This document shows, piece after piece, positions 34,210-43,614 of a DNA stretch of 64,000 bases (positions are counted from its first letter, which is position 1; each line of letters starts with the position of its first letter). This DNA is from Streptomyces sp. NBC_01497 (GTDB lineage: Bacteria; Actinomycetota; Actinomycetes; Streptomycetales; Streptomycetaceae): the NCBI RefSeq assembly GCF_036250695.1, contig NZ_CP109427.1, positions 3,100,001-3,164,000 of the forward strand, read 5' to 3'. Both the position numbers and the translations under genes were made by a program. Under the pieces are notes generated by a model, which was not told the DNA's origin, made no database searches, and saw only the letters and a program-made list of their open reading frames with translations.

Positions 34210-35844
34210 TCACTCCCACTCGATGGTGCCCGGCGGCTTGCTCGTCACGTCCACGACCACGCGGTTGACCTCCGCCACCTCGTTGGTGATGCGCGTCGAG
34301 ATCTTCGCGAGCACGTCGTAGGGCAGACGCGACCAGTCCGCCGTCATCGCGTCCTCGGACGAGACGGGGCGCAGCACGATGGGGTGCCCGTACGTCCGTC
34401 CGTCACCCTGGACACCGACGGAGCGGACGTCCGCGAGCAGCACGACGGGGCACTGCCAGATCTCACGGTCGAGGCCGGCGGCCGTCAGCTCCTCGCGGGC
34501 GATCGCGTCGGCGTCGCGCAGCAGGTCGAGCCGCTCGCGCGTCACCTCGCCGACGATCCTGATGCCGAGGCCCGGGCCGGGGAACGGCTGCCGCTGGACG
34601 ATCTCCTCCGGCAGGCCGAGCTCCTGGCCGACCATCCGGACCTCGTCCTTGAACAGCTCCCGCAGCGGCTCGATCAGCTCGAACTCGATGTCGTCCGGCA
34701 GACCGCCCACGTTGTGGTGCGACTTGATGTTCGCCGTGCCCGTGCCGCCGCCGGACTCGACGATGTCCGGGTAGAGCGTGCCCTGGACGAGGAACGCGAC
34801 GTCCTCGCCCTCCGCACCCGCCTCGGCGACGATCTCGGCCTGCGCCTGCTCGAAGACACGGATGAACTCACGGCCGATGATCTTCCGCTTCTGCTCCGGG
34901 TCGGAGACCCCGGCGAGCGCCCGCAGGAACCGCTCGGACGCGTCGACGACCTTCAGCTGTACGCCCGTCGCCGCGACGAAGTCCTTCTCGACCTGCTCGG
35001 TCTCGCCCTTGCGCATCAGGCCGTGATCCACGTACACGCAGGTCAGCTGGGAACCGATGGCCTTCTGCACGAGCGCGGCCGCGACCGCCGAGTCCACACC
35101 GCCGGACAGCCCGCAGATGGCGCGCTTCGTGCCGACCCGCTCACGGATCAGCGCGACCTGCTCCTCCACCACGCTGGACGTCGTCCATGTCGGCTCGATA
35201 CCCGCGCCCCGGTACAGGAAGTGCTCCAGCACCTGCTGCCCGTGCGTCGAGTGCATGACCTCGGGGTGGTGCTGGACGCCGTAGAGCTTCTTCTCGTCGT
35301 TCTCGAAGGCGGCGACGGGGACCACGTCCGTGGACGCGGTGACCGAGAAGCCCTCGGGAGCCGCGGAGCACGTGTCGCCGTGGGACATCCAGACGGACTG
35401 CTCGGCGGGCGTGCCCTCGAAGAGCGTCGAACCGGGCTTGGACACGTGCAGCGGGGTGCCGCCGTACTCCCGGGCGCCGGTGGCCTCGACCGTGCCGCCG
35501 AGGGCCTTAGCCATCAGCTGGAAGCCGTAGCACATACCGAAGACCGGGACGCCCGCCTCGAACAGCGAGCTGTCGAGGCTCGGCGCGCCGTCCGCGTACA
35601 CCGACGAGGGACCGCCGGACAGGATGATCGCCTTCGGCCTCTTCGCCAGCATCTGGGCCACCGGCATGGTGGACGGCACGATCTCGCTGAAGACCCGCGC
35701 CTCGCGGACGCGGCGGGCAATGAGCTGGGCGTACTGGGCGCCGAAGTCCACGACCAGGACCGTGTCCTCGTGGGCGCCGCCGGTGGCGGCTGCGCCCGCG
35801 GCGGTGTCGGCGGCGGTGGCGGCGGTGGGTGGTACTGCTGGCAC
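34210..35844 (-). CDS. guaA: GMP synthase (glutamine-hydrolysing)
   Basis: The 544-residue enzyme converts XMP to GMP using ATP and glutamine. A class I glutamine amidotransferase domain holds [19 protein letters not shown], the catalytic Cys in [12 protein letters not shown] (near residue 104) and the His/Glu of QHHPEV (near 194). The ATP-pyrophosphatase domain has the P-loop [12 protein letters not shown] near 248, followed by the dimerisation domain ending [15 protein letters not shown] 35844 is chosen because GGAAGG lies seven bases upstream; it gives about 20 more N-terminal Ala/Thr-rich residues than is usual. Purine genes guaB and guaB3 are 15-18 kb to the right. Confidence 0.96.
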   Translation of the reverse strand: MPAVPPTAATAADTAAGAAATGGAHEDTVLVVDFGAQYAQLIARRVREARVFSEIVPSTMPVAQMLAKRPKAIILSGGPSSVYADGAPSLDSSLFEAGVPVFGMCYGFQLMAKALGGTVEATGAREYGGTPLHVSKPGSTLFEGTPAEQSVWMSHGDTCSAAPEGFSVTASTDVVPVAAFENDEKKLYGVQHHPEVMHSTHGQQVLEHFLYRGAGIEPTWTTSSVVEEQVALIRERVGTKRAICGLSGGVDSAVAAALVQKAIGSQLTCVYVDHGLMRKGETEQVEKDFVAATGVQLKVVDASERFLRALAGVSDPEQKRKIIGREFIRVFEQAQAEIVAEAGAEGEDVAFLVQGTLYPDIVESGGGTGTANIKSHHNVGGLPDDIEFELIEPLRELFKDEVRMVGQELGLPEEIVQRQPFPGPGLGIRIVGEVTRERLDLLRDADAIAREELTAAGLDREIWQCPVVLLADVRSVGVQGDGRTYGHPIVLRPVSSEDAMTADWSRLPYDVLAKISTRITNEVAEVNRVVVDVTSKPPGTIEWE

Positions 35845-36107
35845 GGGGCGGCCTTCCGGCGGTATGGCGGGGTGATCGGTAAAGTCGGTCGGTGCTCCCG
35901 ATTCTACCGGCGCCGGGCGACGAGCCGTCCGTGAGCCGTGCGTCCCGGGACCGCCCCCGGTCCGTGAACCGCGGACCCCGCGACCGCCCCCGGCCCGTGT
36001 GCCGTGCGCCCGCACCCGCCTCCCGGTCCGTGGTGCCGTGTGCCGTGCGCCCGGGACCGCTCCCGGCACTCCGCCGCCCTCCCCTGTCTCATCATGCGAG
36101 CGGCTCT

Positions 36108-36137
36108 TTGATCCCCGGCCGCCGCCTGGTCCATACT
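36108..36137 (+). promoter_or_regulatory. promoter of the chorismate mutase leader transcript
   Basis: TTGATC (36108-36113) and CATACT (36132-36137), 18 bp apart, look like a principal-sigma promoter. The predicted start point, seven bases beyond the -10, falls on the A of the leader-peptide ATG at 36144. Confidence 0.6.
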
Positions 36138-36143
36138 CGACGC

Positions 36144-36215
36144 ATGCGCGAGCACTCGACCTTCCTCTTTAGCTATGGCACCGGCCAGTCCGGGTGCCAT
36201 GGTCGTGCTGCTTGA
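36144..36215 (+). CDS. putative leader peptide with Phe/Tyr control codons
   Basis: A 23-codon frame reads [20 protein letters not shown] followed by RAA and TGA. The segment Phe-Leu-Phe-Ser-Tyr (36162-36176) uses TTC, TTT and TAT; TTT and TAT are rare in this genome, which would sharpen stalling. No ribosome site precedes it, and the predicted transcription start is its ATG, so translation would be leaderless. The control codons match the end products of the enzyme encoded 127 bp downstream. This is inferred from sequence only. Confidence 0.65.
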   Translation: MREHSTFLFSYGTGQSGCHGRAA

Positions 36216-36271
36216 GCTGACAAGCGACTTCCGAAAGCGCCCCGGACCGGCACGGTCCCGGGGCGCTTTCG
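36175..36271 (+). promoter_or_regulatory. candidate ribosome-mediated attenuator of the chorismate mutase gene
   Basis: Pause hairpin: ATGGCACC (36175-36182) pairs with GGTGCCAT (36193-36200). Terminator: CGAAAGCGCCCCGGACC (36232-36248) pairs with GGTCCCGGGGCGCTTTCG (36254-36271), with one bulged base. Alternative antiterminator: GTCCGGG (36188-36194) can pair with CCCGGAC (36241-36247) in the terminator arm, and this pairing excludes both other stems. A ribosome stalled on the Phe/Tyr codons would cover the 5' arm of the pause hairpin and favour antitermination. Confidence 0.62.
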
Positions 36272-36341
36272 CTTTCCGGGCCCGACCCGCACCCCGGGGC
36301 TCCACCACCGCGCCGTACGCACCCCACGGAGGAGCACCCAC

Positions 36342-36656
36342 ATGGCCATCACCAGCAACGCCAGGACCAAGGCCAACGCCGCCGGCAGCGACACCGGCGC
36401 CCGTACCCCCGAGGCCACCACGGCCATCGAGGGGGCACGTGAGCGCATCGACGCACTGGACGACCGCATCATCGGGCTCATCCAGGAACGCATGGCAGTC
36501 TCCTCGGTCATCCAGAAGGCACGCATCGAGTCCGGCGGCCGGCGCGTGAACATCGGCCGCGAGAACGAGATCCTGGCCAACTACAGCAGGGCCCTGGGCA
36601 AGCCGGGCGCCGCCCTCGCACTGACCCTGCTGGAGCTGTCGCGCGGGCGGGTCTGA
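36342..36656 (+). CDS. aroQ: chorismate mutase (AroQ class)
   Basis: The 104-residue protein begins MAITSNARTKANAAGSDTGA, a short disordered tail, followed by the all-helical AroQ fold. IEGARERIDALDDRIIGLIQERMAVSSVIQKARI is represented by the Arg in GARERID, the LDDRIIGLIQER helix and the Lys in QKARI; the second half has GRENEILANYSRALG. The enzyme rearranges chorismate to prephenate, the branch point to Phe and Tyr. It is a stand-alone domain of the usual short actinomycete length. GGAGGAG lies upstream of ATG 36342. The leader to its left appears to be an attenuator responding to Phe/Tyr. Confidence 0.92.
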   Translation: MAITSNARTKANAAGSDTGARTPEATTAIEGARERIDALDDRIIGLIQERMAVSSVIQKARIESGGRRVNIGRENEILANYSRALGKPGAALALTLLELSRGRV

Positions 36657-37313
36657 CCGTGGCGACCGCCCCCGGAGCCCGCTCGTATCCCCGTTCGGGC
36701 ACCTCGCGTGCGCGGCTCCCACCCGTACGGCGCGTGACCGGGGCCGCCCGGACGTCGTTGGACCGTGCGTCCGTGCCCGCCAGGTGCGGGCGTCAGCAGT
36801 ACGAGCAGTAACCAGCATCACCACGCGTGGCTCTGCCGGGGTGTGTGGCGTACCGCAGGTGCGCCGTGGGACCTCGCCCCGGCATCGGTGACCGGACGGC
36901 AGGGGACAGCGGCCCGGTCAGCCGGTCCGGCCGGTTCCGGGGACGCCCGGGACCGGCCGGTTTCTGTCCGGTCAGGACCTGCGCTTCTCCAGTGCTCTCA
37001 GGGTTGCCCAAGGACGCGCCGTGCGGTCCGAGGACGCGCGGTCCCGGCGCGGCGTCCCGTCCCTCTCGTCCGCCCCTTGCACCCCATGCGTCACCGCGTC
37101 CCGTACGTGAGGCCGTTCGCGGCCACGGCGCACCCGGTCGCCGCCGCCTCGCGCGCGGCGGGCCCGGCCGGAGCGGACCGCCCCGGGTTCCCCTCCGTCC
37201 CGCACGCCCCGGGAGTGTGACGGTCATAGTGACGCAGCTCACATCAACTTCCTGGGATCCACGTGACAACCATCTACGCGGGTCACAGGTCTCTTATGCG
37301 TTGACCCGATGAA
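36657..37313. other. 657-bp gene-free stretch
   Basis: No gene is supported between the convergent chorismate mutase and GMC oxidoreductase genes. Bases 36918-36970 contain a GGTCCGGCCGG and CCGGCCGG inverted pair that may end the mutase transcript. The right end (37218-37310) is less GC-rich and promoter-like, but nothing rightward follows it. Frames here are Arg/Pro/Gly-rich shadows. Confidence 0.4.
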
Positions 37314-37349
37314 GGGGACGCTGCTCTCGGAGGGGGGTGCAGCGTCCCC
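37314..37349 (-). terminator. terminator after the GMC oxidoreductase gene
   Basis: GGGGACGCTGC (37314-37324) pairs perfectly with GCAGCGTCCCC (37339-37349) around a 14-nt loop. Read leftward it starts 27 bp after the stop codon of the oxidoreductase gene. Confidence 0.82.
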
Positions 37350-37376
37350 GTCGGTGTCGTGCGGGGCGCCGCCGGA

Positions 37377-39494
37377 TCAGCCGTCGCCGGCCCCGGCCCC
37401 CGGCCCGGTCGTGCGGGTCGCGTCTTCGGCCCCGGCCTCCTTCGTCCCGTTCCCACGCGTCGCCTTCGGGACCTTCGGCATCTCCACGAACGGCAGCCGC
37501 AGCGCGCCGAACGCCTCCGCCGGCACGACCGGCGACTTCGGCTCCACCGCCCGCAGCCTCGCGTACGCCTCGCCCTGCACGGGCCGTTCGTCGGCGTCGC
37601 CCTTGTTCGGCCAGAGCGACATCGCACGCTCCGCCTGCGCGGTGATCGTCAGCGCCGGGTTGACGCCCAGGTTCGCGGAGACGGCGGAACCGTCGACCAC
37701 CGAGATCCCTGGATGGCCGTGGATGCGGTGGTACGGATCGATCACGCCCTCCTGCGCCGAGGCGCCGATCGGGCAGCCGCCCAGGAAGTGCGCGGTCAGG
37801 GGGGTGCCCATCAACTCGCCCACGTTGCTGCCCGGGAAGCCGTTGATCTCCTCCGCGATGAGCGACGCCGCGCGGGACGCCTCGGGGATCTGCTTCGGGT
37901 TGGGTTCCCCGCGCCCCTGGCGCGCGGTCAGCAGGCCCTTGCCCGGCCCGCTCGGCTTGCGGTACGTGGTCAGGGAGTTGTCCAGGGACTGCATGACCAG
38001 CCCGATGATCGTCTTCTCGGACCAGCGGTGGTTGGACAGCGACCGCAGCATCAGCGCGGGGTGCCGGGCCGCGTGGCCGAGCCAGGCCCGTACCCGGTGG
38101 TCGCTGTGCGGGACCTGGAGGATGGACAGCGCGCCCATCGCGTTGGAGCCCCTGCCGTAGCGGACCGGTTCCACGTGCGTGTGCTCGTCCGGGTAGATGG
38201 ACGAGGTGATCGCCACGCCCCGCGTGAAGTCGGCGCGCTCGGCGCCGTGCCGCTCGCGGTAGCGGCGGTCGTCGGTCTGCGCGCCCACCAGGGCCTCGGA
38301 GTTCGTCCGGGTCAGCTCGCCGAGCCGCGGGGACAGCCGGGGCAGCAGTCCCCGGTCCCGCATCGTGTGCAGCAGGGTCTGGGTGCCGTACGTGCCCGCC
38401 GCGATCACCACGTACCGCGCCCTGAGGGTGCGGTACTTGCCGCTGCGGCGCCGGGCGTCGGTGGGGACGGTGACGACGCGGTGGCCGCCGTCCTCGTGCT
38501 CGGTCACGGCGGCGACGGTCGTCATGGGGTGGATGACGGCGCCCGCCCGTTCCGCGAGGTACAGGTAGTTCTCGGTGACCATGTTCTTCGCGCCGTGCCG
38601 GCAGCCCGTCATGCACTCGCCGCACTCGGTGCAGGCGTTGCGCTCGGGGCCGACGCCGCCGAAGTAGGGGTCCTGGACGCGGGCGCCCGGCGCGACCGAC
38701 TTCGCCGCCTCGCCGGGGCTCCGCGCGCCCCCTCCGGCCGTGCTGTCCGTGCCGTCCGCACCGGCCGTCGCGCCGGGGCCGCCGGAAACGGCCGTGCTGT
38801 CCGCGTCACCGTCCCGGCCGTCGCCGAAGAACACGCCCACCGGGGCGAGCCGGAACGTGTCGCCCACGCCCATCGCCTCGGCAGCCGCCTTCAGGTGCAC
38901 GTCGGAGGGGGTCATCGTCGGGTTGGTGCGCACCCCGAGCATCCGCCGCGCCTGGTCGTAGTACGGGGCAAGTTCCTGGTGCCAGTCGGTGATCGACGCC
39001 CACTGCGGGTCCGCGAAGAAGGCGGGCGGCGGCACGTAGAGGGTGTTGGCGTAGTTGAGCGAACCGCCACCGACCCCCGCGCCCGCCAGCACCATCACGT
39101 TCCCCAGCAGGTGCACGCGCTGGATCCCGTACAGGCCGAGCGCCGGTGCCCACAGGTAGTTCTTCACGTCCCAGGAGTTCCTGGGCAGGGTGTCGCGGGT
39201 GAAGCGGCGGCCCGCTTCGAGGACCGCCACCCGGTAGCCCTTCTCCGTCAGCCGCAGCGCGGCCACCGAACCGCCGAACCCGGAGCCGACCACGACGACG
39301 TCGTAGTCGAGGTCCCCGGGGTCGGGACCGGCGCCTTCACCGCTGCCGCCCGTACGTGCGTCCCGCTTCGACCGCCCGGCGGGAGATCCCTGCCGGGGGC
39401 CCGGCTCGCGTCCGGCGGACTTCCGGCCGGCCGCCTCGCGTGTGGCGGACTCCTCCGCTGGGGACTCGTCCTCGGGGAACTGTTCCGTGGGCAA
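37377..39494 (-). CDS. GMC-type FAD oxidoreductase, cholesterol-oxidase-like, with Cys cluster
   Basis: The 705-residue flavoprotein has a disordered N-tail (1 to about 60) and the FAD motif DYDVVVVGSGFGGSVAALRL. The GMC signature region is LAGAGVGGGSLNYANTLYVP. The C-terminal active-site segments are AHFLGGCPIGAS (His) and GVNPALTITAQAERA (Asn). Between them, ACTECGECMTGCRHGAKN has C-x2-C-x2-C-x3-C, which looks like an Fe-S ligand set and recalls ChoD-type mycobacterial proteins. It should oxidise a hydroxyl group on a sterol-like or other alcohol. The aldehyde dehydrogenase gene lies 64 bp upstream on the same strand, so the two may act in sequence. Confidence 0.87.
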   Translation of the reverse strand: MPTEQFPEDESPAEESATREAAGRKSAGREPGPRQGSPAGRSKRDARTGGSGEGAGPDPGDLDYDVVVVGSGFGGSVAALRLTEKGYRVAVLEAGRRFTRDTLPRNSWDVKNYLWAPALGLYGIQRVHLLGNVMVLAGAGVGGGSLNYANTLYVPPPAFFADPQWASITDWHQELAPYYDQARRMLGVRTNPTMTPSDVHLKAAAEAMGVGDTFRLAPVGVFFGDGRDGDADSTAVSGGPGATAGADGTDSTAGGGARSPGEAAKSVAPGARVQDPYFGGVGPERNACTECGECMTGCRHGAKNMVTENYLYLAERAGAVIHPMTTVAAVTEHEDGGHRVVTVPTDARRRSGKYRTLRARYVVIAAGTYGTQTLLHTMRDRGLLPRLSPRLGELTRTNSEALVGAQTDDRRYRERHGAERADFTRGVAITSSIYPDEHTHVEPVRYGRGSNAMGALSILQVPHSDHRVRAWLGHAARHPALMLRSLSNHRWSEKTIIGLVMQSLDNSLTTYRKPSGPGKGLLTARQGRGEPNPKQIPEASRAASLIAEEINGFPGSNVGELMGTPLTAHFLGGCPIGASAQEGVIDPYHRIHGHPGISVVDGSAVSANLGVNPALTITAQAERAMSLWPNKGDADERPVQGEAYARLRAVEPKSPVVPAEAFGALRLPFVEMPKVPKATRGNGTKEAGAEDATRTTGPGAGAGDG

Positions 39495-39558
39495 ACTTCC
39501 GGCCTCCCTCTCGGCATCACGGCGGGCGGGCGCGCCACGCTCGGGCGGCGCGCCGCGC

Positions 39559-41358
39559 TCAGCGCAGGCGCAGCGCCTTCATCGCCCGCAGGCTCCGGCT
39601 CATGAACTGCGCGTAGGCCTCGTCGTCCATGCCGAACGACGGGGCGAGCGGCATCAGGCGCTGTCGCGCCACCGTCTGGACCTCGGTGAACTTGTGGATC
39701 CCGTCGGCGCCGTGGCGCCGGCCGAGCCCCGAGTCCTTCATGCCGCCCATGGGCGCGCGGACGCTGCCGTAGGCCGCCGCGTACCCCTCGTTGATGTTGA
39801 CCGTGCCGGTGCGCAGCCGCCGGGCCACGTCCTGGCCGCGCCGGGCGCTCCTGGTCCAGACACTGGCGTTGAGGCCGTAGGCTCCCTCGTTGGCGCGGGC
39901 GAGCGCGTCCTCGTCGTCGCGGAAGCGGTAGACCGACACGACCGGTCCGAACGTCTCGTCCGCGCAGACCGCCATCGGCGCCTCGACCCCGTCGAGGATC
40001 GTCGGTTCGTAGAAGTAGGGGCCGATGTCGGGGCGCGCGGTGCCGCCGGCGAGGACCGTGGCGCCCTTGGCGACGGCCTCCTCGACGTGCGCGCTGACCG
40101 TGTGCAGCTGGCGTTCGCCGACGAGGGAGCCCATGTCGGCGCCGAACGCGAGCGCGGAGCCGAGGCGCATCGCCTTCGTCCGGGCGACGAACCGCTCCAC
40201 GAAGGCGTCCGCCACCGACTCGTGGACGTACAACCGCTCGATGGAGACGCACAGTTGACCGGCCGACGAGAAGCACGCCCGGACCGCGCCCGCCGCCGCC
40301 TTCTCGACGTCGGCGTCGGCGAGGACGAGCATCGCGTTCTTGCCGCCCAGCTCCAGCGACACCCCGACGAGACGCTCCGCCGCGCCGCGCGCGACCTCAC
40401 GGCCGGTACGGGTCGATCCGGTGAACGACACGTAGTCCGCGTGCCGCACGACCTCGGGCCCGACGACCGGGCCCTCGCCCAGGACCACCTGGAGGACCTC
40501 CGCCGGCATCCCGGCCTCGATCAGCAGTTCGCGGGCCCACAGCGCGGTCAGCGCGGTCTCGGAGTCCGGCTTCATCACGACTGCGTTGCCGGAGACGAAG
40601 GCGGGCAGCGCGTCCCCGACGGAGAGTTCGAGCGGGTAGTTCCACGGCACGATCTGGCCGACGACGCCCTTCGGCTGCCGCAACTCCGTGACCTTGGTCA
40701 GCGTGGGTACGACGCCGGTGCGGTGGCGGGGCCTGAGGTAGGTGTGCGCGGCGCGCCCGTAGTGCCGGGCCTCCACGGCGAGGCCCTGGACCTCTTCGTG
40801 CGCGTGCGCCCTGGCCTTGCCGGTCTCCAGCTGGATCAGGTCGAGCACCTCGGTCTGCCGGTCGAGCAGCAGGTCGTGGAAGCGCAGCAGGACGGCGGCG
40901 CGCCGCCGCACGGGCAGGGCCGCCCAGGCCGGCTGCGCCGCACGGGCGCGTTCGAAGGCCGTCGCGACGTCCTCAGGCGTGGAGGCGGGCAGTTCCGCCA
41001 GCACCTCCCCCGTGTACGGGGTGTGGCTCACGGTCCGTCCTGAGCCGACGACCCCCCTCGCGAGCCGGGCCACCAGTTCGGGGGTGACCACGTCGGACGC
41101 GGCACGGGCGGCGACGGTGGGCCGCGCCACCGGGTTGGTGCCCGGGGCGGTTGCGGCCTCTGCGGGCTCGGGTGCGGCCGTCCCGGCGCCGGTCGTGCCG
41201 CTCCCGGTGACCTCGTCATCGGTGGCCGTGCCCGCCAGGGCATCCGCCGCCCGGGTCCCGGCCGGGGCATCCGCTGCCGCCTGCGCCGGAGGGACGTCCG
41301 GTACGTCCGCGGTCCGCTCGGCGGACGCCGCTGACTTCGTCGACTCTGAGTCCGTCAT
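39559..41358 (-). CDS. aldehyde dehydrogenase (succinate-semialdehyde dehydrogenase-like)
   Basis: The 599-residue protein has a low-complexity Ala/Thr/Gly-rich N-terminus (about 85 residues) before a full NAD(P)-dependent aldehyde dehydrogenase fold. The nucleotide-binding motif is FTGSTRTGREVARGA, the general-base Glu is in LELGGKNAMLVL (near 335) and the catalytic Cys is in SAGQLCVSIERLYV (near 369). The GQLC variant and overall pattern match the GabD2/succinate-semialdehyde group. It begins at 41358 and is followed 64 bp later by the GMC oxidoreductase gene, suggesting an alcohol-aldehyde-acid pathway. The exact substrate cannot be told. Confidence 0.88.
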   Translation of the reverse strand: MTDSESTKSAASAERTADVPDVPPAQAAADAPAGTRAADALAGTATDDEVTGSGTTGAGTAAPEPAEAATAPGTNPVARPTVAARAASDVVTPELVARLARGVVGSGRTVSHTPYTGEVLAELPASTPEDVATAFERARAAQPAWAALPVRRRAAVLLRFHDLLLDRQTEVLDLIQLETGKARAHAHEEVQGLAVEARHYGRAAHTYLRPRHRTGVVPTLTKVTELRQPKGVVGQIVPWNYPLELSVGDALPAFVSGNAVVMKPDSETALTALWARELLIEAGMPAEVLQVVLGEGPVVGPEVVRHADYVSFTGSTRTGREVARGAAERLVGVSLELGGKNAMLVLADADVEKAAAGAVRACFSSAGQLCVSIERLYVHESVADAFVERFVARTKAMRLGSALAFGADMGSLVGERQLHTVSAHVEEAVAKGATVLAGGTARPDIGPYFYEPTILDGVEAPMAVCADETFGPVVSVYRFRDDEDALARANEGAYGLNASVWTRSARRGQDVARRLRTGTVNINEGYAAAYGSVRAPMGGMKDSGLGRRHGADGIHKFTEVQTVARQRLMPLAPSFGMDDEAYAQFMSRSLRAMKALRLR

Positions 41359-41546
41359 GCGGCGAGCGTATTCCGCGACGCCCCCTTTGGGTACCCGGCG
41401 GTAACCTTCTTCACCCCCCGATCACAAAGCCGCCAGTGATCGCTGGCACGAATCGCGGCGACCCGTGCGCGGACCCGTGATCCGGACCTCCGGACGCCGG
41501 TTCCTTCGGCGCCCGTCCCCCTCGCCGGGAGCCGCTGGTGCGCGGC

Positions 41547-43484
41547 TCACGCGCCGGGATCCGCCGGTGGCTGCCAGCCGCGCAGGACGGTGGAGAACCG
41601 CGCGTCGCTCCAGTCCGCCGTGGGCCCCGACATGTACAGCGCGTACTCCGCGCCCGTGTCGTCGTCCACGTACATCAGATCGACAGCCGTACGCGGTCCC
41701 GGTACACCCTGGCTCGCCGCCTGCGTCCAGGTGAACTCCCAGCGGGCGGCCTGCTTCTGGTCCCGGTAGGTGTCGGGGCCCAGCGTGACGCGGTGGTAGT
41801 CCGGCAGGGTGCCGACCTTGCCGCCCGAGGCCTCCAGGTTGTCGAGGTGGTCCAGCGGGCTCGGGAAGTCGGGCTGCGTGTCGATGCTGATCCGGACGAA
41901 GTGCTGGTCGTCGTCCGGGCTGTAGTCGATGGTCCCCACGCCCGGCACGCGCACGTACCCCTTGGGCAGCCAGAGGCTGAACCCCTCGGGCGCGTCGACG
42001 CGCTGCCAGCCCTTCGGCACGCTCTGGGCGTCCGGGGCGCCCGCTCCGTCGGACGGGGTGACCTGCCCGGGCGAGGAGCCGCCGTCCGGTGCGGAACCGC
42101 CGCCGGAGGCAGCGGAGTCCGTGTCACCGGAGCCCCGGGTCGCCGGGTCCGCCGTCGACCCGCCCGACTGCCCCCGGGCGGCGGAACCGCCGCTCTCACC
42201 GCCGAACTGCGTGACCCCGTAGCCGACCCCGCCACCGATGACGACCGCCGCGAGGACGGCGAGGACGACCGCACGGCCCCGGGACGTCCTGCGGCCCGCG
42301 CCGGTGCCGGCCCGGGTGGCCGCCTGGGCGGGCGCGCCGTCAACGGGCCGCCCGTGCGGTCCCGGTCCCCCGTAGCCGCCGGTGGCGCCGTACGGTCCCG
42401 CCCCCATCTGCCCGTCGGGACCGGCCGGGCCCCGGCCTGCGGCCGGACCGAGGGTGCCCGCGTGCCGTGCGTGGGTCTCCGCCTGCCCGGCCCGAGGCGA
42501 GGGGCCCTGCCCGTACGGATCCTGCCCGTACGGATCCGGCTGGTGGGGGGAACTCTGGTGAGGGGCCTGCGGGCCGGGCCCCCTGGGTATGCCGTACGAG
42601 GAGACCGGCAGGGTGAGACCGCCGGTCGGGTACGCGGTGGTGTCCGCCTGCCGGCCCTCCGCCACCTCGGTCAGCAGGCGCGCGCACGCGTCCGCGTCGG
42701 GCCGTAGCCCGGCGTCCTTCTGCAGCATCGCGACGATGACGGGAGCCAGTTCACCCGCCGCGGAGGGGTACGGCACGTCGTCGACGATCACCGCTTGCAG
42801 CGTGGAGAGCGCGCTGTCCCGGTGGTACGGCGAAATCCCCTGAACGGCCGTGTACAGCGTGGCGCCCAGCGACCAGAGGTCACCGGCGGGGCCCGGGGCC
42901 TCACCCCGTACCCGTTCCGGCGCCAGGTACTCGACGGAGCCGATGAGCTCACCGGTCCTGGTGACGGACGTGTCGCCCTCGACGGCTGCTATCCCGAAGT
43001 CGGCGAGCAGCACCTGCCCGTCGCGCGCCAGCATCACGTTGGCGGGCTTGACGTCCCGGTGCAGCACCCCCGCCGCGTGCGCGGCCCGCAGGGCGCCGAG
43101 CACGGCCAGGCCGATCCTGGCTGCCTCGCGTGCCTCGACGGGCGCGGACTCCTTGACGACGTCGGACAGCGAGCGGCCGTCCACGTACTGCATGACGATC
43201 CAGGGTCTGCCGTCGTGCTCCAGCACGTCGTGGACGGTGACGACGTTCGGATGGCTGATCCGGGCCGCGGCCCGCGCCTCCGTGCGGGTGCGCCCGTGCA
43301 GCACCTCACGGTCGGCCTCCGTCGCGTACAGGCCCGCGGTCAGTTCCTTGACCGCGACCGTACGGTGCAGCAGTTCGTCCTGGGCCCGCCACACCCGGCC
43401 CATACCGCCGCGGCCTATGGCTTCGGTGAGGCGGTAGCGGCCGGCGAGGAGTACTCCGGCGCCCGTGCTCTGTGAATCGTCCAC
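41547..43484 (-). CDS. receptor-type Ser/Thr protein kinase
   Basis: The 645-residue protein has a Hanks-type kinase domain (about 14-275). Its motifs are IGRGGMGRVW (P-loop), VAVKEL (Lys), LHRDVKPANVML (catalytic Asp), ADFGIA and APERVRGE. A Pro/Gly-rich juxtamembrane segment and a helix (VVLAVLAAVVIGGGVGYGV, about 400-421) follow. The ~165-residue exterior domain begins near PKGWQRVDAPEGFSLWLPKG. The exterior domain is not of PASTA type; it resembles those of the two kinases upstream. GTG 43484 follows GGGGGAA. It is third in a leftward row of three kinase genes. Confidence 0.92.
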   Translation of the reverse strand: MDDSQSTGAGVLLAGRYRLTEAIGRGGMGRVWRAQDELLHRTVAVKELTAGLYATEADREVLHGRTRTEARAAARISHPNVVTVHDVLEHDGRPWIVMQYVDGRSLSDVVKESAPVEAREAARIGLAVLGALRAAHAAGVLHRDVKPANVMLARDGQVLLADFGIAAVEGDTSVTRTGELIGSVEYLAPERVRGEAPGPAGDLWSLGATLYTAVQGISPYHRDSALSTLQAVIVDDVPYPSAAGELAPVIVAMLQKDAGLRPDADACARLLTEVAEGRQADTTAYPTGGLTLPVSSYGIPRGPGPQAPHQSSPHQPDPYGQDPYGQGPSPRAGQAETHARHAGTLGPAAGRGPAGPDGQMGAGPYGATGGYGGPGPHGRPVDGAPAQAATRAGTGAGRRTSRGRAVVLAVLAAVVIGGGVGYGVTQFGGESGGSAARGQSGGSTADPATRGSGDTDSAASGGGSAPDGGSSPGQVTPSDGAGAPDAQSVPKGWQRVDAPEGFSLWLPKGYVRVPGVGTIDYSPDDDQHFVRISIDTQPDFPSPLDHLDNLEASGGKVGTLPDYHRVTLGPDTYRDQKQAARWEFTWTQAASQGVPGPRTAVDLMYVDDDTGAEYALYMSGPTADWSDARFSTVLRGWQPPADPGA

Positions 43485-43614
43485 TTCCCCCGCCCTGTTC
43501 GTCGCGCCACCACAGGTTACGGAGGATCCCTGACGGTGCGGAACACCGGGACCGCATGAGACAGCACTGTGACGCGCACGGCCGCGATTGGTCCACGGAC
43601 CGTCAGCAGCCGTG

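Noticed and set aside
36657..37313. Overlapping frames of about 150 codons in both directions
   Set aside because: They have low-complexity Arg/Pro/Gly composition, no ribosome site and no motif.
37314..37349. Possible 6C RNA hairpin (CCCCCC in the loop on the minus strand)
   Set aside because: Only one C-rich hairpin is present, it sits just after a stop codon and it lacks the second C-loop stem, so a terminator is the simpler reading.
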